Positions 56,351 through 64,000 of a stretch of 64,000 bases of DNA are shown in pieces. Each line of letters begins with the position of its first letter. Position 1 is the stretch's first letter. The translations under genes were made by a program, and so were the position numbers. A model generated the notes under the pieces. That model was not told where the DNA came from, made no database searches, and worked only from the letters and a program-made list of their open reading frames with translations. The stretch comes from Magicicada septendecula (Eukaryota > Arthropoda > Insecta > Hemiptera > Cicadidae): the NCBI GenBank assembly GCA_034769895.1, contig CM068368.1, positions 337,613,076 to 337,677,075 of the forward strand. Reading direction: 5' to 3'.

Positions 56351-59120
56351 TATATATTGTTACAACACAAATAAGCCACCCCAGTACCAGGGATAAAAAA
56401 GATGATAATAAATATAAATATACTTCATATTAAATAAAATGATTAAATATAAATAAAATATAAAAATGGTGACACGACAAACGACGACCTGACCTAACCC
56501 AAGTGATTGACCAAACAAACAAGAAAACGACAAAGAAGGGAAAAAACCAAAACCAAAGAAGAATAAAGACAATTGAAGGAAGTGAACGAATTCCTACAAC
56601 CAAATAAAATAAAACCAAACGAGAAGGGGAGAACCACATTAAAATGAAGCCAATTGAAAATGAAGGAGAAGAAGAAGAAAAATGAAGAGGAAATGAAGTG
56701 AAACCAAGGGATAAGAAACACCACAAATATAAAAGGGAGAAATGGTACACTCAAGTATAATATTGGGAATAAAACCAATATTATCCAATACCAGAAATAC
56801 ATATTATTCTAAATGAAATAATTAATATAACTGTTTTAACCAAAACAGTAAAATAATATTATAAAAAGAAAAAGTACACTAACCCAAAAAAATTAGAGTT
56901 AGATATAGTAAAAATCTATAGAAAAATAACATTAATAATACTGTGTATAATTTGTAATGAAAGAAATAGTGAGAAAGTGACAAAGAGAAATAATTATAGG
57001 GATTACCTACTAAGAAACACTTAATGTAAACAGTTAAAAAGTGCAATAGTGAAAGTGTGAAACCCCAAAATGGTTAGAAACCATAATAATGATAATAAAA
57101 CGCTCAATAATCAATAAGAAACAATAATTGATTAATAGTGAATCCGATTATAAGTAAGAGTAAGGTTTTTAGGATAATATTAGATGTAAACATTTCATAA
57201 TGTGTAATAAACACTGAAGAGTGATAAGAAAACACTGTGTGAGTAAAAGTGATACAAATTAGTAATTAGAAATATAAAGTTTTAATAATAATAGTAAATG
57301 GAAACAATTAGTGATATGAAACGAACACTGGAAAGTGATAATAACATTGTCCATTAAGAGATTTAAGATTAGTTGTAAACGATTGTATTTAAAAGGGGAG
57401 TATCCCATGTAAAGATAAACAGCTAGTATTAACATGGTTTGAGAGTAGAGTTTAATTAGGAAATAAGCATGTAATAATAAATAAATAAACACTCTAGATT
57501 GTAAGGGAAAACCAATTGTTCAAAAGGTGATGTTAGTTAACACCCAAAAAATAATAATTAATGAATTGAGTTGTAAACAAACTTTACTTAATAATGGTAA
57601 AATAATTGTATACTGTAATTATATTTATGAATAGGGTATGACTGAAGAATTTGTACAGAGCATACGCCTAAATGTTATGTTTTTTAATTGAGGAAGAATA
57701 GGGAGTGGTAGCCATATTATTAACAAAGGCAAAATAGATAATTAAGAAGTTAAGACAATACAAATCTAATTACAATAGAAATACAATAAAAGTAGAAAAT
57801 AACAGAACCATTAATAAAACAAAATACATTAGAATAAGATGAAACATCATTTATACAAATTCAGTAGATATAGTTAATGGATACTAGTGCATCTGAAATG
57901 CCTCACTGTCAAAACCAATAATTACAAATTGTATAAAATCCACAAAGAAATTAACAAATCTAAGGCAAGTAACTAGCCAAAAATAATGTATAAATCATTT
58001 TAAAAGAAAAATGTTACAATAAGAGCTTAAATTAAAAGAAATATGTAATTGTCAAATGTTAACATACCGTAATTAGACAAAAGTTAATATCTAATAGAAC
58101 ATGACCTTATGAGGTATTATTTTAATCTTTGAAAGGAAATAAATACAATAGTGATAATATCTAATACTCAGGAAGGAAGACAGAAGAATAAAATCAATCA
58201 GAAAATATATAGTAAATTTGAATAAAAATTTCAAATATAATAACAATGGATATAATCTAGGCCTTAACCAATCAAAGGGTTTTCGTTACCATAGAAATTT
58301 TTGGTTGGTTACTAATTTTCCATTAAATTTATTTACTTGTAAAATGACGCTTGGGTAGTAGGGACGCAAGATTTTGTATGACCGAAATTTTACTTTAAAA
58401 AGTTTAAAAAATATTCAAAAGTCAAAAACATGTACCAGTGAGAAGGAGATGAAGAGGATTAACGTTTAACTGATGTCCAGGAACTAAATAAACGAAAATT
58501 AAAAGCAGAAATTCCCAAGACAAATTAGAAAAAGACGCTAGCAGCCTAAGTCACTCCAAATTTGATGAATTTTCCATTACCAAAGAACAACGATCTATCA
58601 CAACCTTCTGAACTGATAAGTATCATTTAAATACCCTAATCCCAGGAATAAAAGCACTTTATATATTTCTCATATCAATACAAACTCTCACTATAAATTA
58701 AAAATAATTTTCTTTCAAGGATTGAATAAAATAAACTTACGTAAAAAACTTGTTAACTAAAAAATAACCTCGCACTAATTTGCGAACTTTTGTAACAACT
58801 ATTACTACACTGCCGAACAAATTGTAACCACACTTTATATTATTTAAGTACGGATAAGGTACGGTAGTGTACTTTTTTATTGTAACCATATTTTATGTTT
58901 TCTTTATAATCTAAAGAACTCCAGATTTTGGGCGAGTTGATAAATAGTGTACAAACAGTAGCCATGTTGGCATCAGAATAACTCGTTTCAAAACTAATTT
59001 CGTCAGCTTGAGACATGTGTTTCATGTTTTATGCCGGAGCAATTTTTATTGAATACTACATTATAATATTATTGTCACAGTAATTAAACGCCAAACTATC
59101 ATTAAAGGAACAGTACAGAG
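56351..59120. other. gene-free purine-rich stretch
   Basis: The plus strand is A/G-rich up to about 58700; minus frames at 56360-56802 are Phe/Ser/Leu-rich low-complexity translations. The words TTGTAACCA/TGTAACCA recur near 58826, 58880 and 59121, the last being the probable start of the LTR that follows. No gene is supported. Confidence 0.5.
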
Positions 59121-59539
59121 TGTAACCATTGTTTTATTTCATAGGAAATTGTATTATATATGTGTATGTTAGCGAATTCACTGAACAGACAACTAGCGCT
59201 CTTGCTATATGTGCAATACAGTAAGCTGTACAGAGGCGGGAACCGATTCGAATGCTCCAGCCATCACCGCTGAAAACACCAAACTAACATATTAATTCAC
59301 AAATTTAATTGTTTTCAATAAACAATTTGGCGCCACCCAGGATCCACAACCCCTATGAAATTACAGGTAAGGTTTCCTCTAGGTTGTACTGATAATTGTG
59401 ATAACACTACGGACTTCGTTAGCGACAACCATTGATGTAACGACAGGTGTGAGATGAACACACCACACTAACACTTTATACACATAAAAATCTGGTGTAC
59501 ATTTTACAGGTATGCGCCACCAGTAATCTTCTCGTTACA
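59121..59539 (+). repeat. 5' LTR of a second LTR retrotransposon
   Basis: Begins TGTAACCA and ends GTTACA, followed after three bases by a primer-binding-site-like TGGCGACC. AATAAA lies at about 59318. The left end is a best guess from the TGT start; no second LTR is in the window to verify it. TGGCGACC-type sites are used by mdg1/412-type elements, so this is probably gypsy-related. Confidence 0.55.
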
Positions 59540-59542
59540 GAT

Positions 59543-59560
59543 TGGCGACCAACGTAGTGA
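59543..59560 (+). promoter_or_regulatory. primer-binding site
   Basis: TGGCGACCAACGTAGTGA starts 3 bp after the inferred LTR end. TGG-initiated sites pair with the 3' CCA end of the primer tRNA for minus-strand DNA synthesis. The tRNA identity is not determined. Confidence 0.55.
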
Positions 59561-59588
59561 GGCTAGAAAAGGACGACTAGCGGCGATT

Positions 59589-61603
59589 ATGAAAAGACAT
59601 CATATGGTTACAAGATTCGACACTAAGAAAGGAACAAACCAAGAAGAAATGGAAGAAATTGAGAAAATGATTGGAGGATTGTTCGAAGAGGATCTCCAGC
59701 AGGAACAACCAGAAAATCCAAACCTACCAGAACCAGAAATAGAAGTAGTAGTTGACGTCCAACCAGTCAAACCAACCGAAGAGACGAAATGGGATAGCAT
59801 GATGAGGATAATGATGGAGCAGTTCGGACAAGCGAAAGAACAAAGGAAGACAAGGAAGAATTGAAGAAGCAAATCAAGGAGAACATGGAAATTCTAAATA
59901 ATAAAATGGAGAGTAACCATGAAGCCCTGAAGAGAAGTCAGGAGACATTGGAAAAGAAGAGTGAAGAGCTGAATAAACAGATCAAGAAGGATCTGGAGAT
60001 AGTGAATAAGAAGATTGAAAATAGTAACGAAACGCTCCAATGAAAATTGAAGGAAGACAGCGAAAAAACCAAGGAGGAATTGAAACAACAACTGGTAGAA
60101 TGTCGGGAGGAGATCAAACGGACAATAACCGAAACAAATGAAACTGTGATACAAGTCCAGGAAGAGTTAAACAATAAAATCAGCAATGTCGAGGAAGAAG
60201 GTAGAATGAGAGTGACAGAACTTTATCAAGTCACCACCGAAGAATGCCAGAGAAATAAACAGGAGGTGCTTAAGAAGCTGGAGGAGAGGCATCAGGAAAT
60301 ACAAATGGATGTCAATGGTCATGTAGAAAAGGTATACACCGCCATCAACAAAGTAGACGGACAGACAAAAGAGAACAAGGAGAAGATCCAGGGAATCAGC
60401 CAAAGGGAGAGGCAAATGCAGGAAGAGCTGGACGCACTGAGGGAGAAACCCTGTCACAATACCCACATTATAACCAGCGAGAACAGAGATGTAATCAACT
60501 TTCGCAGTTACCGGCAGAATCCCATGGAATTCCTCAAGAGAGTAGAGGAATTAATAGAAAAGAATAGGGAAACCAGGTAGACAATCGTAAGAAGCCTCAT
60601 TGATGAAATGTTCAGAGACACCCACGACAACTGGTGGACGGCAACTCGACCAGAGATAAATTGTACGCAGGAATTTAAAAAACAATTCCAAGAAAAATAC
60701 TGGTCTGAGTCCACCCAAAATGTAGTCAGGAATGACATTAGCAATGGGAGGTATGAACCGCAACCAGGACACACCCTAACATCTTACTTTTTAGGGAAGG
60801 TATGCTTGGCAAGGAACCTAGAACCCAAGATACCTGAGGAATCTCTGGTGATACAGCTTGGGTACCACTACGAGGAAGCAGTACAAAAGGCCAGGAGACA
60901 AGGGCAGATTAAGACAATCCAGGGAATGGCAAGCTTGTTAGAGGATCACGAGAATGATGGGCAATATAAGAAAAATCGACTAATGAACCAACGATATAAT
61001 AAGTGGAACGATAATAATAATGCACCCAATTACAACCTGCCCTACAATCACACACAAAACGGCAATCGGAACAATGGGAACCGGAATAATAACAACTATC
61101 AAAATGATCAGCCATTCAACAGGAATATACCGAATCATCCTCAAAATAACCAGCCATTTAACAGAGGCCCACCAAACAATCATCTGGGAAACCAGTCTAA
61201 CAACAGGAACATCCCAAACAATAATCCACCAAACAATAGCTATAGGGGAGCAGAACCGGACCAACGCCCAAATGCCCATCCCAACAATAATAACTATTAT
61301 GGCAACCGGTACAACCCTAATTATCAGTACAACCGGGGAATCAGGGGAAATCAAAATAGAGCCGACGGCAGACGCCAAGTAAATTTCATTCATGGGCGTA
61401 GACAAAATAACCACAGGAGGTATAGTCCGAACTGGCAGACAAACCCATGGTACCACGAATCCAATACTAACAACAATCAGTTCTCAGAGAGTAGAACCAC
61501 AGAACCACCAAGGAATGAAGGTAGCCGTCAACAAGAAACGAGCAACGAGACGGATGACCAGTCGAATAGTCTGGCCACAAATCAACAACAACCTTTAAAC
61601 TAA
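59589..61603 (+). pseudogene. gag-like polyprotein, coiled coil plus Asn-rich tail
   Basis: From Met 59589 an acidic N-terminus (EEMEEIEKMIGGLFEED) leads, after a frameshift near 59855, into about 190 residues of Glu/Lys-rich coiled coil with an in-frame TGA (60041-60043). A capsid-like region follows: NFRSYRQNPMEFLKRVEEL, a TAG (60578-60580), NWWTATRPEI, FKKQFQEKYW and LGYHYEEAVQKARRQG. The C-terminus (about 60990-61600) is extremely Asn/Pro/Arg-rich without a CCHC knuckle, so RNA binding may use the basic Asn-rich tail. The frame is otherwise consistent, indicating a fairly young copy. The family is insect gypsy-like. Confidence 0.75.
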
Positions 61604-61611
61604 AGAGGTCA

Positions 61612-61804
61612 GTGGAAAAACCTACATACCCTTCACATGACCAATCACTTGGGTTAATACGTCGTATAACGTCACAAGATAAACACAAAGTCATTACGAT
61701 AATATCTAACAACTATCTCAAAAATATCCGAGAAGAACTTCTCGAAGAAGAGGCTAACCAATTACAACAAACTAACAGCGAAATTGTCCATATAAAGGCT
61801 ACCA
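61612..61804 (+). pseudogene. start of pol, cut by a LINE insertion
   Basis: Downstream of the gag stop a frame reads MEKPTYPSHDQSLGL and continues through NNYLKNIREELLEEEANQL to NSEIVHIKAT. In gypsy-like pol proteins such a leader precedes the protease strand and its DTG motif. The frame runs into the T run at 61805, where the LINE begins, so protease, RT and integrase are not visible here. Confidence 0.55.
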
Positions 61805-64000
61805 TTTTTTTTTTTTTTTTTATTGAAACTGGTCTAAAAGACCAACCATCAATTTACATCTAATGTTTGTTATAATTTTAAGTTACTTATACAGTCGCCC
61901 ACTGGTGTACTATATATTACTTTCTAGATTTCTGCACAGACTGCACTACACTAATTCAAAAGTTTTAGTTCTCTTCAGCCTTCTCACTGTATTGGCATTG
62001 TCAAGCAGTTGAATAGCTTCTACATTGATATGCTGGTGTAGTCTAGATTCGTGCTTTGCAGCAAACCTTTTAATTTCACTGGCAACATCAGGGATCCTAA
62101 GGTCTCGATGTAGATCACTATTTCTGATGTACCATGGAGCACTTACCATGTTCCGTAGCACTCTATTCTGGAAGGTTTGAATACATCTAATGTTCGTTTC
62201 TTTCGCACAACCCCACAGTTGAATTCCATAAAGCCAAATTGGTTTCAGAATTTGGTTATATATCAGAATTTTGTTGTGTATTGACAACTGAGAATTTCGT
62301 CCCAAGAGCCAATACAGTTGTCTATATTTGAGACCAAGCTCCGTCCTTTTTTTTCTGATGTGCTCCTTCCATCGTAGCTTTGTATCTAGGGTCATCCCCA
62401 AATATTTGGCAGTGTTTGCATATGGTACTACAACACCATTTAAGGTAACTGGAAGACTGTTCTCTATTCTTTTGTTTGTAAAATTGATATGGACAGATTT
62501 CAGTTCATTAAGCTTAATTCTCCATCTCCTAGTCCACTGCTGTATCTGATCACTAGCATCTTGAAGCATGTTGGTAGCTTCACCTAAGGTCGAACCAATC
62601 GCCATTATAGCTGTGTCAACAGCGAAAGTAGCAACAGACACATTCTTTGGCTGCAGCAGATCACATGTAAACAACAAGTAGAGGATGGGCCCCAAAACAC
62701 TCCCTTGGGGCACACCTGCCCTCACTTCTCTTAGCTCAGAATAGTCATCTTCCTGTTTGACTCTAAATAATCTTTCCAATATATATGATTTTAACACGCC
62801 AGCATATTGTTTTGGTAGCATTTTATTAAGTTTATGTATTAAACCTTTATGCCAAACTTTATCAAAGGCCTGAGCCACATCGAGGAAGATTGTCGAGCAG
62901 ATTAGCTTTTTTTCTAGTGCTTTCTCTATTGTGTCTGTTATTCTATGTACTTGGTCTATTGTGGAATGTTTTTGTCTGAACCCAAATTGATGATTTGGTA
63001 TCAGCTTTTTTCTCTCTATTACTCGATTTAGCCTTTGCAACAGAAGTTTTTCAAAAAGCTTTGATATAGTTGGCAACAGTGATATGGGCCGATATGATTT
63101 GGCCTCATTTGGCGGTTTGCCTGGTTTACGTAGCATAATAACTTCTGCCACCTTCCAGACACTAGGAACATGCTTTAGCCTAAGTGCCGCATTGAATAAA
63201 TATGTAAGCATAACAATCCCTTTCTTAGGTAACTGCTTTAAGATCTCACCTGTAATGAGGTCAAATCCAGGTGATTTTCGGGGGTTCAAGTTTATCTTGA
63301 TCTCATTAGCTACCTCTTTTGGGGTGACCAGTTGAATGTCCTCCTCTTCATGATTTGTATCTTCATCTAGCTCTGTATCAGACTGGGTATTATTTGGCTT
63401 AAAAATGTCAGCTAGATGTTCAGCAAACGCTTCAGCTTTTTCTTTATTATCTCTAGCCCATGTACCGTCGCTTTTTCTAATAGGTGGTACTTGAGTGATC
63501 TACCTTTTAAGCTTCCTCGTTGCTTTCCACAACGAGTACTCTGTATCTGCATCTGCTGTTAGATTTTCCAAATAGGAAGCTATTGATGCTTCTTTTAACT
63601 TCTGTATTACACGCTTAAGTTGTTGCGATTTGTTATTAAGTACAGTTTTATCATTTGGGTCACGAGTCTATTGCCATTTTCTTCTAGCTCGCCTCTTTTC
63701 TTTGACAAGTTCCCTGATCTCTCTAGGATAGTTGTTACCAACAATTCCATGGGTGATTTCTCTCGTATTGTTCCAGGCTGTAGTTTGAATATTATAATTA
63801 AACTTCTCGGCTTCTATTTCTAATTGCTGCTTAGTTCTCAACTGGACATTTAGTTGTATCTTGCCTTCAAGTTCTAATTTGAAGCTTTCCCAATCAGGAG
63901 TTTTGTTAACTAGGCTTGGGTTGTTTACTTTTTTTTATTATCCTTTCACTCAGCGTCAGGATTACTGCTGAATGATCAGAGTCAAGATCAAAATTCTCCT
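61805..64000 (-). mobile_element. jockey-like LINE, 3' part, minus strand
   Basis: A 17-nt T run (61805-61821) is the poly(A) tail on the minus strand, preceded by an AATAAA signal overlapping it. The 3' untranslated region (61822-61945) and ORF2 follow. It inserted into the pol start of the preceding LTR element. The element continues beyond the window edge, where the end of an endonuclease domain (LDSDHSAV) is just visible. Confidence 0.85.
61946..64000 (-). pseudogene. jockey-like ORF2: endonuclease end and reverse transcriptase
   Basis: Reading the minus strand: LDSDHSAV (end of the apurinic endonuclease), a frameshift near 63920, a linker with two TAG codons (about 63673 and 63500), then a 447-codon open frame from 63289. 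Motifs are NPRKSPGFDLITGEIL, SYRPISLLPTISKLFEKLLL, HQFGFRQKHST, FLDVAQAFDKVWH (catalytic Asp), GVPQGSVLGPILYLLF, TFAVDTAIMA, AKYLGMTLD and YGIQLWGCA. The family active site is FADD; here it is FAVD, losing one catalytic Asp. The long open frame suggests recent insertion, but this copy cannot polymerise DNA. Confidence 0.9.

Noticed and set aside
56360..56802. overlapping Phe/Ser/Leu-rich minus frames resembling membrane proteins
   Set aside because: Three frames are open at once because of A/G-rich low complexity; no family motif.
60980..61456. 158-codon minus frame over the gag tail
   Set aside because: It is a shadow of the Asn-rich gag C-terminus.

Overview
This window looks like AT-rich, repeat-dense animal genomic DNA, most likely from an insect with a large genome. 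That rests on the families present: Penelope-like elements with GIY-YIG endonuclease, jockey-like LINEs, Ty3/gypsy-like LTR elements, pogo/Tigger, a Ginger/KRBA2-like transposon and a THAP/P-like element, plus spliced transposon genes with GT..AG introns and long GT, TA and TAG microsatellites. I cannot name the species; a polyneopteran insect is only a guess. No prokaryotic features are visible (no operons, Shine-Dalgarno sites or CRISPR).

Layout. 1-1510: AT-rich flank, then a GC-rich island with a 43-nt T run and a consensus histone-type 3' stem-loop. 2217-10490: two inverted copies of a TAG-tailed repeat about 7 kb apart, a diverged direct duplication (5.46/6.34 kb) and a LINE 3' end. 14155-14575: a dead Penelope-like RT fragment. 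17765-20960: a nearly full-length but broken LINE. 21343-26191: a Ginger/KRBA2-like DNA transposon with about 280-bp terminal inverted repeats, whose gene is split by a P-like (THAP) element, itself split by a 1.1-kb MITE. 27974-28497: a probable solo LTR. 30729-34628: a gypsy-like LTR element with gag, protease and integrase but no RT/RNase H. 36.8-37.3 kb and 39.0-40.3 kb: LINE remnants. 40702-42765: a pogo/Tigger element with a mutated catalytic residue. 48.7-49.8 kb: three long CA/GT arrays around the only convincing host-type exon (49462-49707). 50474-51822: a 1.35-kb palindrome made of two head-to-head Penelope-like 3' ends. 59121-61804: LTR, primer-binding site, gag and the start of pol of a second LTR element, cut by a jockey-like LINE (61805 to the end) whose RT has lost a catalytic Asp.

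The most striking theme is self-cleaving-ribozyme-like motifs. Three unrelated inverted-repeat loci (28928-29025, 50474-51822, 53411-53579) each carry a hammerhead-like core (CUGANGA, hairpin, GAAA) on both strands, with a self-complementary stem III that would pair only between two RNA copies. In the 51.7-kb copy the GIY-YIG reading frame terminates on the UGA inside the ribozyme core. Two more degenerate copies lie at 26.4 and 35.1 kb.

No gene in the window forms a pathway with another. The logic is that of nested and decaying transposons in intergenic or intronic DNA, with one possible host terminal exon. Most transposon reading frames carry stops, frameshifts or active-site substitutions and are called pseudogenes.
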